The notes under the pieces: model-generated
The model's input: only the letters and a program-made list of their open reading frames with translations
Told to the model about the DNA's origin: nothing
Database searches by the model: none
Translations under genes and position numbers: made by a program
Assembly: GCA_016708465.1 (NCBI GenBank)
Contig: JADJFT010000005.1
Coordinates: 62,001 to 126,000, forward strand
Direction: 5' to 3'
Source of the DNA: Rhodanobacteraceae bacterium
Lineage (GTDB): Bacteria; Pseudomonadota; Gammaproteobacteria; Xanthomonadales; Ahniellaceae
Length of the DNA: 64,000 bases
Shown here: piece by piece, positions 9,030 through 18,700 of the stretch
How the letters are laid out: each line of letters opens with the position of its first letter
Position numbering within the stretch: the stretch's first letter is position 1

Positions 9030-10027
9030 GTCGGCGTATCCGCAAAACCAAAGCCGGCAAGGAAACGCCGTCGCAGCCCGCAAACATTCGAGTTGCGCGC
9101 AACCGCGGGCTGGAGCGCACAAGCCTGATGCAATGGTTGGCACAACATCGCGCTGCGCTGCGTGCCGCGCTGTCGCAACTCGGCGGTCATCGTATCGGCA
9201 GCATGGTCAATGTGCTGGTGATCGGGCTGGCGCTGGCGCTGCCCTTGCTGCTCGATCATGCGGTGCGCAATCTTGCCCAGGTCGGCGGTGCGCTGGATGA
9301 GCAGCGCGACATCACCGTCTTTCTCGACCCGGCGCTCGACCGTGCTGCAGTCGATGTCGCGATGCGTGAGCTGCATGCAATCGCCGGTATCGCTTCAATC
9401 CGGCGGCGTACACCCGAGCAGGGACTGAGCGATCTGCGTCAGTTGCCAGGATTCGAGGCGGCGGCGACGGCGCTGGATCGTAACCCGTTGCCGTGGGTCG
9501 CACTGGTCACACCGGCCGATGCGGTTGAACAGGGCGATCTGGTGGCGCGGCTTGAGGTCGTCGCCGGCGTTGACTTGGTTCAACACGATGCTGTCTGGCG
9601 TGAGCGTCTCGACCGGATCCTCTCGCTATTGCGGCGTGTCGTTTACGTGCTTGCAGGTTTGCTCGGTGTCGGTGCGATGCTGTTGATCGCCAATGCGATT
9701 CGCATCGACGTGATGGCTCGGCGCGAAGAAATCAGCATCGTTTCGCTGCTCGGTGGCAGCGACGCCTATGTGCGGCGTCCATTTCTGTATGGCGGTGCGT
9801 TGTATGGCGTACTCGGTGCGATTGCGGCGATCGTGCTGCTGTGGGCGGTGCATTTGGCAGTGCGTGATCCGGTGGCCGCGCTATCTGTGACCTACGCCGC
9901 AGATTTCCGATTATCGACGCCGAATCTCGCGTCCAGTGCGGCAGCACTCGCGGTCGGCTTGGTGTTGGGCTGGATTGGCGCCTTGGTCGCCGCTACGCTG
10001 CAACTCCTTTCCGACCGAGCCGACTGA
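9026..10027 (+). CDS. ftsX: Cell division permease-like protein FtsX
   Basis: A 333-aa protein with a basic cytoplasmic N-tail (about 40 residues), a first membrane span near residues 60-80 and a periplasmic domain of about 130 residues. Three further spans follow (about 205-225, 250-275, 300-325), the FtsX topology. It is coupled to ftsE by an ATGA overlap. In E. coli ftsEX precedes rpoH; here rpoH lies about 23 kb away and a double-receiver gene follows after 6 bp. Confidence 0.96.
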   Translation: MSRRIRKTKAGKETPSQPANIRVARNRGLERTSLMQWLAQHRAALRAALSQLGGHRIGSMVNVLVIGLALALPLLLDHAVRNLAQVGGALDEQRDITVFLDPALDRAAVDVAMRELHAIAGIASIRRRTPEQGLSDLRQLPGFEAAATALDRNPLPWVALVTPADAVEQGDLVARLEVVAGVDLVQHDAVWRERLDRILSLLRRVVYVLAGLLGVGAMLLIANAIRIDVMARREEISIVSLLGGSDAYVRRPFLYGGALYGVLGAIAAIVLLWAVHLAVRDPVAALSVTYAADFRLSTPNLASSAAALAVGLVLGWIGALVAATLQLLSDRAD

Positions 10028-10033
10028 CCGCCC

Positions 10034-10882
10034 ATGGATGCTGTTCTCACCTCCCACATTGCGAGCGACGAGCCGCGCGTGCTGGTGGTCGACGGATCGA
10101 AGGTAGCGCGGCGCATGATCGAGCAAGTGCTCAAGGCCGAGTTGCCGAATGTGGTCGTGATGAGCTGCGAGACCGGCGCCCAGGCGAAACAACACCTTGA
10201 AGCCGGCGTGGTCGATCTGGTCACGATGGCGCTGACTTTGCCGGACATGAGCGGCTTCGAGCTCGCGCGTTATATCCGCGAACACACGCCGCAGGCCTAT
10301 ATCCCGATCATCGTCGTGTCCGGCAGCGTCACCGAGATGCTGGAAACGCGCGGCATGTCGGACGACGTGACCGATTACTTCGATAAGTCGCTGGGGTTTT
10401 CGGCGCTCGGCGAATTCATCCGTGGCTACATCAGTGCGCAGTCGTCGGCTGATGGCCAGGTGCTTTACGTCGAAGACAGCAAGGTCGTCGCGCTCGCGAC
10501 CCGTCGCATGCTGGAGAAGTACGGACTCAAAGTTACGCATGTGGTCAGTGTCGAAGATGCGCTGGCCTTGATCGATACCGCGCAAGTTCAAACCGGCGGC
10601 CCGGGCGCGGACATTGTGTTGACCGACGTTTACCTGAAGGGTGGACTGACCGGCAAAGAACTGCTCGAACACGTGCGTGGGCCTTACGCCTACACGAAAG
10701 GGCAGTTGCCGATTCTGGTGATGACCGCCGATGACAATCCGAACAATCAGGCAGCACTGTTGCGTGCCGGTGCGAACGATCTGGTCAGCAAGCCGGTCGA
10801 AGAGCGCCTGCTGATCACCAAGCTGCTGTTCCAGTTGCGCGTCGGCAAGAATTTTCGTAAGACCCAAGCCGCTGGCGCGTGA
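10034..10882 (+). CDS. Double-receiver protein, first receiver degenerate
   Basis: A 282-aa protein made of two receiver domains and no output domain. Domain 1 (about 13-130) starts RVLVVDGSKVARR but has Ala where the phospho-acceptor Asp belongs (DLVTMALTLPDMSG), so it probably cannot be phosphorylated. Domain 2 (about 140-275) keeps the acidic YVEDSK pocket, acceptor Asp in IVLTDVYLKGGLTG, a Thr in VMTADD and Lys in VSKPVEE. It may act as a phosphate sink, a CheY-like effector or an adaptor. It sits 6 bp after ftsX and overlaps ung by 4 bp (GTGA), so it is probably cotranscribed with both; no cognate kinase adjoins. Confidence 0.88.
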   Translation: MDAVLTSHIASDEPRVLVVDGSKVARRMIEQVLKAELPNVVVMSCETGAQAKQHLEAGVVDLVTMALTLPDMSGFELARYIREHTPQAYIPIIVVSGSVTEMLETRGMSDDVTDYFDKSLGFSALGEFIRGYISAQSSADGQVLYVEDSKVVALATRRMLEKYGLKVTHVVSVEDALALIDTAQVQTGGPGADIVLTDVYLKGGLTGKELLEHVRGPYAYTKGQLPILVMTADDNPNNQAALLRAGANDLVSKPVEERLLITKLLFQLRVGKNFRKTQAAGA

Positions 10883-11586
10883 GCGCAGATAGCGCCCGCT
10901 TGGAGCCGGGCTGGAAGGCGCGGCTGATGTCCGAGTTCGAGGCGCCGTACATGCAGGCGTTGCGCGAATTTCTGGTCGCTGAGAAGCATGCCGGCAAAAC
11001 CATTTTTCCAGCGAGCGCGAATATCTTCGCGGCACTCGACGCCACACCCTTCGATCAGGTCAAGGTGGTGGTTTTGGGACAAGATCCCTATCACCGCCCT
11101 GGGCAGGCGCATGGCCTCAGTTTTTCGGTCCTGCCGGGCGTGGCGATCCCGCCTTCGCTCGACAACATCTACGCCGAAATCCGGCGTGATCTCGGCTTGG
11201 CGCGTCCTGATCACGGTTGGCTGATGCCGTGGGCGAAGCAGGGTGTACTGCTGCTCAATGCCGTGCTGACGGTTGAACGTGGATTGGCTTGCTCGCATCA
11301 GGGCAAGGGCTGGGAACGATTTACCGATGCCGTCGTGGCGCGCTTAAACGAGGAACGCGAAGGACTGGTCTTCTTGCTCTGGGGCAGCTACGCACAAGCC
11401 AAGGGCAAGGCCATCGACGGGCGTCGACACAAGGTATTGAAAGCACCGCATCCATCGCCGCTATCGGCGTATCGCGGTTTCATCGGCAGTGGCCACTTTT
11501 CCGCTGCAAACGCATACCTTGCGGCACGCGCGGTCACGCCGATCGACTGGTCATTGCCACCGCGCGCTGCACTGACGCAGATCTAG
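10879..11586 (+). CDS. ung: Uracil-DNA glycosylase (family 1)
   Basis: A 235-aa enzyme that removes uracil from DNA to start base excision repair. The catalytic water-activating motif is GQDPYHRPGQAHGLSFSV (family norm GQDPYHGPGQAHG, so one Gly is Arg) and the minor-groove loop is APHPSPLSAYRGFIG. GTG at 10879 overlaps the previous stop; ATG at 10927 is an alternative start, but the conserved N-terminal helix EPGWKARLMSEF argues for the upstream one. Confidence 0.96.
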   Translation: MSADSARLEPGWKARLMSEFEAPYMQALREFLVAEKHAGKTIFPASANIFAALDATPFDQVKVVVLGQDPYHRPGQAHGLSFSVLPGVAIPPSLDNIYAEIRRDLGLARPDHGWLMPWAKQGVLLLNAVLTVERGLACSHQGKGWERFTDAVVARLNEEREGLVFLLWGSYAQAKGKAIDGRRHKVLKAPHPSPLSAYRGFIGSGHFSAANAYLAARAVTPIDWSLPPRAALTQI

Positions 11587-11592
11587 GCGGAT

Positions 11593-12045
11593 TCAGGTAT
11601 TGCTATGGCGCTTGTCGGACTTCGGCGAGCCAAAGCGCAACCAGTGCTCGGCGTAGCTTTCATTCGAGAACATCATGATCGTGAGGCCTTTCTCGGTGCC
11701 GATCATCATGCCGTACTCATTGGCTTCGACTTCCTCATGTTGGTCGACAAAGGCGCAACGAACCTCGCGCAGGCCGGCAGCGACCGCGGCATCGGTGACC
11801 GCTTCGAACACTTCTGCAGGGACGTTCGGCCACGCTGGCAAATCTTCGACGACCAGCACTGCGGTTGTTCCGCGGCGACTGCACTCGACGCCGATCATTG
11901 TCCAGTAGGCGACCGACACCGCTTGCGAGTCCTCGTCACCCCGCACCAGCACGCGCAAATAGCCCGCGCGATCCTCCAGTTCGATGCTGAATCCGGTGCC
12001 ATCCAGGCGTTCAATCGACACGACTTTCTCCATCTTGCCCATCAT
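11593..12045 (-). CDS. Conserved hypothetical protein, possible SpoIIAA-like fold
   Basis: A 150-aa soluble protein with no signal peptide. It alternates predicted strands and helices (GYLRVLVRGDED, TTAVLVVEDLPAWPNVPAEVF), reminiscent of SpoIIAA-like/STAS folds. ATG codons at 12045, 12042 and 12033 are all possible starts. It converges on ung, 6 bp apart, and is divergent from the riboswitch-terC unit. I do not recognise a specific function. Confidence 0.75.
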   Translation of the reverse strand: MMGKMEKVVSIERLDGTGFSIELEDRAGYLRVLVRGDEDSQAVSVAYWTMIGVECSRRGTTAVLVVEDLPAWPNVPAEVFEAVTDAAVAAGLREVRCAFVDQHEEVEANEYGMMIGTEKGLTIMMFSNESYAEHWLRFGSPKSDKRHSNT

Positions 12046-12103
12046 TCGGGCGTATCCACGCGGCGCATTGTGTCACCACCGGAATGGCCGCAATGACACT
12101 TCC

Positions 12104-12135
12104 TTGACATTCTCGCCACCGACTTGCCGGATAAT
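12104..12135 (+). promoter_or_regulatory. Candidate sigma-70 promoter for the riboswitch-terC unit
   Basis: A perfect -35 TTGACA at 12104-12109 and -10 GATAAT at 12130-12135 lie just before the riboswitch. The spacer is 20 nt, longer than the usual 17, so activity is likely but not certain. Transcription would start near 12142. Confidence 0.55.
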
Positions 12136-12162
12136 GCTGGCGCTTTGGCGCTTTTGGCAGAG

Positions 12163-12325
12163 CGTGTTCCAAGGGGAGTAGCTCCCGCTGCGGTGATCGT
12201 CAGTACGGAACCGTCGGTTCCCGGCCCGCAGGCAGCGTTCAAACGCTGCGAGCAAGACCTTGGCCGTTCCGAACGCGTGGCGCAATGCCGCGGGTTCGGC
12301 CGCTGTGTGCGGAGGCCGGGTCGAT
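12163..12325 (+). promoter_or_regulatory. yybP-ykoY manganese riboswitch
   Basis: The leader of the TerC gene carries the class hallmarks: AAGGGGAGTAGC at 12171-12182, GATCGTCAGTAC in the next segment, GCAAGACCTTGGCC at 12252-12265 and CGCAATGCCGCG at 12281-12292, closing with AGGCCGGGTC near 12313-12322 that can pair back with the GACC/GGCC segment. This class senses Mn2+ and commonly precedes TerC/Alx, YybP and Mn exporters, as seen here. Exact edges are estimated. Expected effect: Mn2+ binding turns on expression of the downstream membrane protein. Confidence 0.85.
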
Positions 12326-12382
12326 GACATCGTTCCGATTCCGTCACGACGGATATTCAGTGGCTGAGTGTCGGAGGTTGTT

Positions 12383-13387
12383 ATGCAGTCGATTGGCGAA
12401 TGGTGGATGTGGGCGGGCTTTGCCGCCTTTGTGGTGATCGCATTGATCGTCGACCTCGTGGTCATGCGTGCCCAAGGGGCGCACAAGGTCTCAATCAAGG
12501 AAGCGCTCGGCTGGTCGCTGGTCTGGGTCGCCTTCGCGATGATTTTCTGCGTCGGCCTGTGGTGGTATCTCGACGCTAGCGGTGGGCGTGAGTTGGCGAA
12601 TGCCAAGGCGAGCGAGTTCCTGACCGGCTATCTGATCGAGAAATCATTGTCGGTCGACAACATCTTCGTGTTCTTGATGATCTTCACCTACTTCGCGGTG
12701 CCGGTCGAATTCCAGAAGCGCGTGCTGATCATCGGTGTGATCGGTGCCATCGTGCTGCGCGCGATCATGATCTTGCTTGGCGCGCTGTTGATCGCCAAGT
12801 TCCACTGGATCCTCTACATTTTCGGCCTGTTCTTGCTGGTCACCGGTATCAAGATGCTGTGGTTCGCGGATGCGACGCCGGATCTGGAACAAAACCCGGT
12901 ATTGCGCTGGATGCGTGCACATCTGAAGATCTCGAAAAGCTTTCGTGGTGAAGACTTTAGCTTCGTCGACGCTGGTAAACGGTGGTACACGCCGTTGTTT
13001 GCCGTGGTCATCCTGATCGCCATCACCGACGTGATTTTCGCAGTCGACTCGATCCCGGCGATCTTCGCCATCACCGAAGATCCATTCATCGTGATGACGG
13101 CAAATATCTTCGCCATCCTCGGTTTGCGCGCCCTGTATTTTCTGCTCGCCGACATGAAGGACCGCTTCCACCTGCTGACCTATGGTTTGGCGCTGGTCTT
13201 GGTTTTCGTCGGCATCAAGATGCTGATCGTCGAGTTCTACAAGATCCCGGCCTTCATCTCGCTCGGTGTGGTCGTCGCCATTCTGGTCACCAGCATCGTC
13301 ATGAGTCTGATGTATCCATTCGGCAGTCGCCGCGAGGGCGCCGGGCTTGCAGCGGGGCAAGATCCACGCGACGACAAGAGTGCCTAG
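12383..13387 (+). CDS. TerC/Alx-family integral membrane protein, likely Mn2+ export
   Basis: A 334-aa polytopic protein. ATG at 12383 has an ideal GGAGG at 12373-12377; a GTG at 12368 lies upstream of that site and is unlikely. It has about eight hydrophobic helices with family acidic motifs inside membranes (IVDLVVMR, EKSLSVDNIFVF, DVIFAVDSIPAIFAITED), matching the TerC fold. Length is close to E. coli Alx (about 320). The riboswitch upstream supports a manganese efflux role over tellurite resistance. The C-tail is short and charged. Confidence 0.92.
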   Translation: MQSIGEWWMWAGFAAFVVIALIVDLVVMRAQGAHKVSIKEALGWSLVWVAFAMIFCVGLWWYLDASGGRELANAKASEFLTGYLIEKSLSVDNIFVFLMIFTYFAVPVEFQKRVLIIGVIGAIVLRAIMILLGALLIAKFHWILYIFGLFLLVTGIKMLWFADATPDLEQNPVLRWMRAHLKISKSFRGEDFSFVDAGKRWYTPLFAVVILIAITDVIFAVDSIPAIFAITEDPFIVMTANIFAILGLRALYFLLADMKDRFHLLTYGLALVLVFVGIKMLIVEFYKIPAFISLGVVVAILVTSIVMSLMYPFGSRREGAGLAAGQDPRDDKSA

Positions 13388-13444
13388 ATCGAGAGTCGCT
13401 ACGAATTGCTGGTATCACTCTACGCGGGAACGACCCGGCTGACC

Positions 13445-14053
13445 TCACCGCGTCGCTTCGGGCAATGGATCCTGCAGGGCATCAAGTGCCTGCAGCCCGA
13501 GTTGGCCGAGGTCGGCGTGGCCACCGATGTGAAACCAGTGGCGCATCGTCGCGCGAATCACGCCGATGCAGGCCCCGGCGAGCACGCGGGCGCGCAACTC
13601 GGCGCCATCGCTATCGCCGAGTCGGCGCACGAAACAGTGGTACATGGCCTCTTCCCAGTCGCGGTCGATTTCGTTCTCGACCGCGATCAGTGCGGCAGAA
13701 CTGGCAATGACACGTTGCTGCGCAATCAACTGTTCGCGGTTCGCGGTGTGCTCACCGGCGAATAGCTGGGCGATGCGGCGCAGACTGGCAATCGGGCTTT
13801 CGCCCGGTGGGGCGGCATCGAGCAAGGACATGAAGCGTTCCAAGCGTTCCGCCCGATGCGGGAAGGCCAGTGCTTCCTTGTTCTCGAAGTAACGAAAAAA
13901 CGTGCGGCGGCTGACGTCTGCTTCGGCGCAGATTTCGTCGATGGTGGTGGCGGCAAAGCCGGCGCTGCGAAAACGCTGGTTCGCGGCCCTCACCAGCGCG
14001 CGTCGGGTCGCATCTTTTTTCAGCTCTCGCAGCAGCGACGGTGGCTTTTTCAT
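13445..14053 (-). CDS. TetR-family regulator divergent from the pfa-like locus
   Basis: A 202-aa protein. The N-terminal HTH region reads TIDEICAEADVSRRTFFRYFENKEAL (about 35-60, split here only by description), typical TetR. The C-terminal helical ligand domain carries FIGGHAD-like and LAGACIGVIRATMRHW segments. Its start is only 31-85 bp from the divergent lipid-synthase genes, so it is the obvious candidate local regulator, perhaps sensing an acyl-CoA or acyl-ACP. That role is inferred from position. Confidence 0.93.
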   Translation of the reverse strand: MKKPPSLLRELKKDATRRALVRAANQRFRSAGFAATTIDEICAEADVSRRTFFRYFENKEALAFPHRAERLERFMSLLDAAPPGESPIASLRRIAQLFAGEHTANREQLIAQQRVIASSAALIAVENEIDRDWEEAMYHCFVRRLGDSDGAELRARVLAGACIGVIRATMRHWFHIGGHADLGQLGLQALDALQDPLPEATR

Positions 14054-14138
14054 CGGCGAGAGGATATAGCTGTTAGGCTACAAAGTGCCACTGAGTGCCA
14101 ATTTCGTGACGACGACCCGCCCGCTCACCACCGCTGCG
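14054..14138 (+). promoter_or_regulatory. Divergent tetR / pfa-like intergenic region with candidate operator
   Basis: An inverted repeat TAGC-N6-GCTA lies at 14067-14080, and a direct repeat AGTGCCA occurs at 14084-14090 and 14094-14100, 10 bp apart (one helical turn). Both are plausible regulator sites. If translation of the enoyl reductase starts at GTG 14085 the direct repeat would be coding; an ATG at 14139 leaves room for two promoters. Confidence 0.4.
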
Positions 14139-15743
14139 ATGACCGCGCCTTCGCTGTCGTGGATCGCAGGCGCAGCCGCGCCCGTGTTCGATGAGCCGGG
14201 TCTGGTCGACGCCATCCATGCCCCACGCCAGCCGGCGTATATCGTCCGTGGCGATAACGGTGGCATCGGCGTCGGCCGCGACGGCGCTCTATCTAGCGGC
14301 ACGAATGGCGCAGACTGGCCGCTGCTCGGTCTGCTGCCGCCGCTCTACCCGGAATGGCTCGGTGATCGTTCGTTTCAGGAAACCTACGGCACTCGCTACC
14401 CGTATGTCGGCGGTGCGATGGCGAACGGCATTGCCAGCGCGTCGTTCGTCATCGAACTCGGCAAGATCGGTGCGCTCGGCATGTTCGGTGCCGCCGGTCT
14501 GGCGCCAGCGCGTGTCGAAGCCGCGATCAACACAATCGCTGCGGCGCTCGATCCGCTCGCTGCCGCTTGGGGCGCAAACCTGATTCATAGCCCGGCCGAA
14601 CCAGCGCTGGAAGACGCCATCGTCGATCTGTATTTGCGCCGCGGCGTCCGATGTGTCGAGGCAAGCGCCTTCATGGCGATGTCGCCTGCGATCGTGCGCT
14701 ATGCCGCAAGCGGCCTGCAGCGCGACGGCGATGGCCGCATCCAGCGTCGCAACCACGTCATTGCGAAAATTTCGCGCGAAGAAGTGGCGCGACGCTTCCT
14801 CGAACCACCGACTGCGAAGATGCTCGATGCCTTGGTTGATGCCGGTCGCCTCAGTCGCGCTGAAGCTGATCTCGCGGCGCAGTTGCCGATTGCTGATGAC
14901 CTCACCTGCGAATCCGATTCTGGTGGCCATACCGACAATCGACCGCTGGGTGCGCTGCTGCCGACCATTCTGCGCCTACGCGATGAGATCGTCGCGAAGC
15001 GTGGCGACGGGCGCATCATCCGCGTCGGTGCAGCCGGTGGTTTAGGCACACCGAACAGCGTCGCCGCAGCATTTGCACTCGGTGCGGCCTATGTGCAAAC
15101 CGGTTCGGTGAACCAAGCCTGCGTCGAGGCCGGTCTGCATCCACGCGCCCGCGCAATGTTGGCCAAAGCCGGCATGGCCGACGTGATCATGGCTCCGGCC
15201 GCCGACATGTTCGAGATGGGCGTCGAGGTGCAGGTACTGAAACGCGGCACTTTATTTGCACCGCGCGCACGCAAGCTCTATGAGTTGTATCGCGCCTATC
15301 CGAGCTTCGCCGCCATGCCGCAGGATGATCGCGACCGCATTGAGCGACAGATGCTACGCAATGACTACGCCAGCGCTTGGGCGTCGACGCGCGCGTTCTG
15401 GTTGAAGCGCGAACCGGCCCAGGTCGAACGCGCGGACCGTGATGCCAAGCACCAGATGGCGCTGGTGTTCCGCTCGTATCTCGGACTCGCCAGTCGTTGG
15501 GCAATCGATGGTGTCGAGGATCGCGAGTCCGATTACCAAATCTGGTGTGGCCCGGCGATGGGTGCTTTCAATCGTTGGGTCGAGGGCAGTTTCCTCGATC
15601 CGCCAGAGGCGCGCACGGTGGCGCAGGTCGCACTCAACTTGCTTGAAGGTGCGACCGTGGTCACCCGTGCACTACAACTCCGCAGCTATGGCGTGCCGGT
15701 GCCGGCCGCCGCATTCGATTTCCGTCCGCGCCCGCTGGCCTGA
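14139..15743 (+). CDS. pfaD: PfaD-like enoyl reductase of a polyunsaturated fatty acid / secondary lipid synthase
   Basis: A 534-aa (552 from GTG 14085) flavin-dependent TIM-barrel protein of the PfaD / 2-nitropropane-dioxygenase-like trans-enoyl reductase family. Visible landmarks are YPYVGGAMANGIAS, the glycine-rich flavin-phosphate region IIRVGAAGGLGTPNSVAAAFALGA, and the family-typical C-terminal IWCGPAMGAFNRWVEGS. It would reduce trans-2-enoyl-ACP intermediates in trans for the neighbouring KS-AT-ACP-KR-DH enzyme. I prefer ATG 14139 because homology seems to start there and it leaves space for the divergent promoter, though no clear ribosome site is seen for either. The next gene starts after 17 bp. 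It is intact, unlike the two large synthase genes. Confidence 0.93.
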   Translation: MTAPSLSWIAGAAAPVFDEPGLVDAIHAPRQPAYIVRGDNGGIGVGRDGALSSGTNGADWPLLGLLPPLYPEWLGDRSFQETYGTRYPYVGGAMANGIASASFVIELGKIGALGMFGAAGLAPARVEAAINTIAAALDPLAAAWGANLIHSPAEPALEDAIVDLYLRRGVRCVEASAFMAMSPAIVRYAASGLQRDGDGRIQRRNHVIAKISREEVARRFLEPPTAKMLDALVDAGRLSRAEADLAAQLPIADDLTCESDSGGHTDNRPLGALLPTILRLRDEIVAKRGDGRIIRVGAAGGLGTPNSVAAAFALGAAYVQTGSVNQACVEAGLHPRARAMLAKAGMADVIMAPAADMFEMGVEVQVLKRGTLFAPRARKLYELYRAYPSFAAMPQDDRDRIERQMLRNDYASAWASTRAFWLKREPAQVERADRDAKHQMALVFRSYLGLASRWAIDGVEDRESDYQIWCGPAMGAFNRWVEGSFLDPPEARTVAQVALNLLEGATVVTRALQLRSYGVPVPAAAFDFRPRPLA

Positions 15744-15760
15744 GGCGCACCGAGGGTGAC

Positions 15761-18700
15761 ATGAGCAACGATCGATCTTCACGCCACCCGGCGATCGCCG
15801 TGGTCGGCGTCAGTGCGCTGTTCCCCGGTTCACAGGATGCAACCGGCTTCTGGAACGACATCCTCGCTGGACGCGACCTGATCGGCGATGTGCCGGCCAG
15901 CCATTGGCGCATCGACGACTATTACGACCCGGATCCGTCTGCGCCCGACAAGACCTATGCACGTCGCGGTGGGTTTCTGTCGCCGATCGACTTCGACGCC
16001 CTCGGCTTCGGCATTCCGCCAGCGACGCTATCGGCGACCGATACCTCGCAACTGCTGGCACTGATCGTCGCGCAGGCAGTGCTCGAAGACGCGGCGCGCG
16101 ACCAGATCGCCAGCATCGACCGTTCGCGCATTTCGGTGATCCTCGGGGTGACTTCGGCGCAGGAGCTATTGTTCTCGATGGTGTCGCGCCTGCAGCGTCC
16201 GGTGTGGGTCAAGGCGTTGCGCGAAAGCGGGCTGCCGGAAGATGAGGTGCAGCGCGCCTGCGACCGTATCGCCGGGCATTACGTGCCATGGCAAGAAGCA
16301 AGTTTTCCGGGTCTGCTCGGCAATGTCGTCGCCGGGCGCATCGCGAATCGGCTGAATCTCGGCGGTACCAACTGCGTCACCGACGCGGCCTGCGCGTCGA
16401 CGTTCAGTGCGTTGTCGATGGCGGTCAACGAACTCGTGCTCGGTCACAGCGACATGGCCATTGCTGGTGGTGTCGATACCTTGAACGACATCTTCATGTA
16501 CATGTGTTTTTCGAAGACGCCGGCATTGTCGCCGAGCGGTGATTGCCGCCCGTTTAGCGATCAAGCCGATGGCACCATGCTTGGCGAAGGACTGGGCATG
16601 GTTGCACTCAAGCGGCTCGACGATGCCGAGCGCGATGGTGATCGCATCTATGCGGTGCTGCGCGGCATCGGCAGCGGGTCCGACGGTCGTGCAAAGTCGG
16701 TCTATGCGCCAGTCGCCGCTGGTCAGGCGCGCACATTGGCGCGCGCCTATGCGGCCGCCGGCTATGGTCCGGAAACGGTCGAAATGGTGGAAGCTCACGG
16801 TACCGGAACCAAGGCCGGCGACGCCGCAGAGTTCGATGGACTCCGCCAGGTGTTCGCTGCCAACGGCGATGGTGCGCGCCAGTGGTGTGCGCTTGGTTCG
16901 GTCAAGAGCCAGATCGGGCACACCAAGGCAGCGGCGGGTGCGGCCGGCTTGTTCAAGACAGTCATGGCCCTGCATCACAAAGTGCTGCCGCCGACGATCA
17001 AGGTCGCCGCACCGAATCCGAACCTCGCGATTGCCGACAGCCCGTTCTACCTCAACACCGAGACACGTCCATGGATTCGCGCTAGTGATCATCCGCGCCG
17101 CGCGGCGGTGAGTGCGTTCGGCTTCGGTGGCTCGAATTTCCATGTGACGCTGGAGGAATACCTCGGGCCGGGCGCAAAGGCCGAGCGTCTGGCAACGCAG
17201 TCGTGCGATCTGGTGCTACTTGGCGCGGCCACCGCAGCCGAGTTACTGCCATTGATGGACGCCATGCTCGCGAGCACCGCGCCGCTCGCGTGCATCGCGC
17301 ATGACAGTCGCATCGCCTTCGATGCGCTTCGTCATCCAGCGCACCGTTTCGCCGTGGTCGCGGCGACGCGAGCACTCTTGCAACAACGACTGCTGGCGGC
17401 ACGTGCGCGCATCGTCGCGCAGCCCGATCAGCGCTTCGATTTAGCCGACGGCAGCAGTTATGGCGTCGGTGCAGCGGTGGAAAAGGTCGCGTTCCTGTTC
17501 CCCGGCCAAGGCAGCCAATACCTGGGCATGGGTGCGGCAATCGCCATGCAATTCGAAGCCGCGCGGCGTGTGTTCGATGCCGCTGCAGATTTACCGATGG
17601 ATGGCGACGTGCGCCTGCACGAGGTGATGTTTCCGCGCCCAGCCTTCGACGACGCGACGCGACAACGGCAGCAAGACACGCTGACCCGCACTGAATGGGC
17701 ACAGCCGGCGCTTGGTGCGCACGCGGCCGCCCTGCTCGCACAGTTGCGCTAACTCGGCGTCGGTGCCGATGCCCATGGCGGACACAGCTTCGGTGAAGTG
17801 GTTGCGCTGCACGCCGGCGGAGCCTTCGATGCGCCGACCGTAGTGCAGATCGCGCGCCGGCGCGGTGAGCTGATGAGCGCCGCCGCCGCGATCAGTAGCG
17901 GCGCGATGACCGCCGTAAGCGTGGATATCGATCGCGTACACGCATTGCTTGCCAAGCATGCACCGGACCTTGTCGTTGCCAACCACAATGCACTGAATCA
18001 GGTGGTCGTATCCGGTGCACTTGCCGCGATCACCACGTTCGAGACGATCTTGCAGCAACAAGGTCTCGCGTTCCGTCGCTTGCCGGTGGCGAGCGCATTC
18101 CATTCGCCGTTGGTTGCATCGTGCAGCGACGCATTTGCACAGGCACTGAAGACGCTGCCAATCGCATCATTGACGATGCCGGTTTACGGCAATGCCAGTG
18201 GCGCCTGTTTCCCGAACGACGTCGCAGCGATGTCGGCACAACTGGCCGCGCAGATTGCGAATCCGGTGCGCTTCGTTGACATGATCGAGGCGCTGTACGC
18301 CGATGGTGTGCGCAGCTTCGTTGAAGTTGGTCCCGGTGGCGTGCTGAGCGGACTGGTCGGCGCGATTCTCGGCGATCGCTCGCATCGCACGATCGCGCTT
18401 GATCGCAAGGGTCGCGATGGCGTCGAATCGCTGCTGATCGGACTCGCACGCCTCGCCGCTGGCGGTACATCGATGCAAGCGGCGCGCTTGTTCGCAGACA
18501 CACGCCGACCGCCGGCGACCGCCAGCGCCGCCAAGCTCGCTGTGGCGATCAGCGGTAGTAACTATGGCAAGCCGTATCCGCCGACCGATCCGCGCGAGAT
18601 TCCGCCACCGAATCCAGCGCGTGCCGCATTCACCATCAGTCAGACGCCGGCGACCCCCGGCGCCGTCGTAGGGACCCAAAACATGCACGCTCAGAACCCG

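Noticed and set aside
9911..11047. 378-codon minus-strand frame over the receiver gene and ung
   Set aside because: Opposes two genes with clear motifs; no recognisable protein.
12368..12382. GTG start for the TerC gene
   Set aside because: It lies upstream of the GGAGG site, which is correctly spaced for ATG 12383.
16166..17143. 325-codon minus-strand frame inside the KS domain
   Set aside because: Antisense shadow of a high-GC synthase gene.
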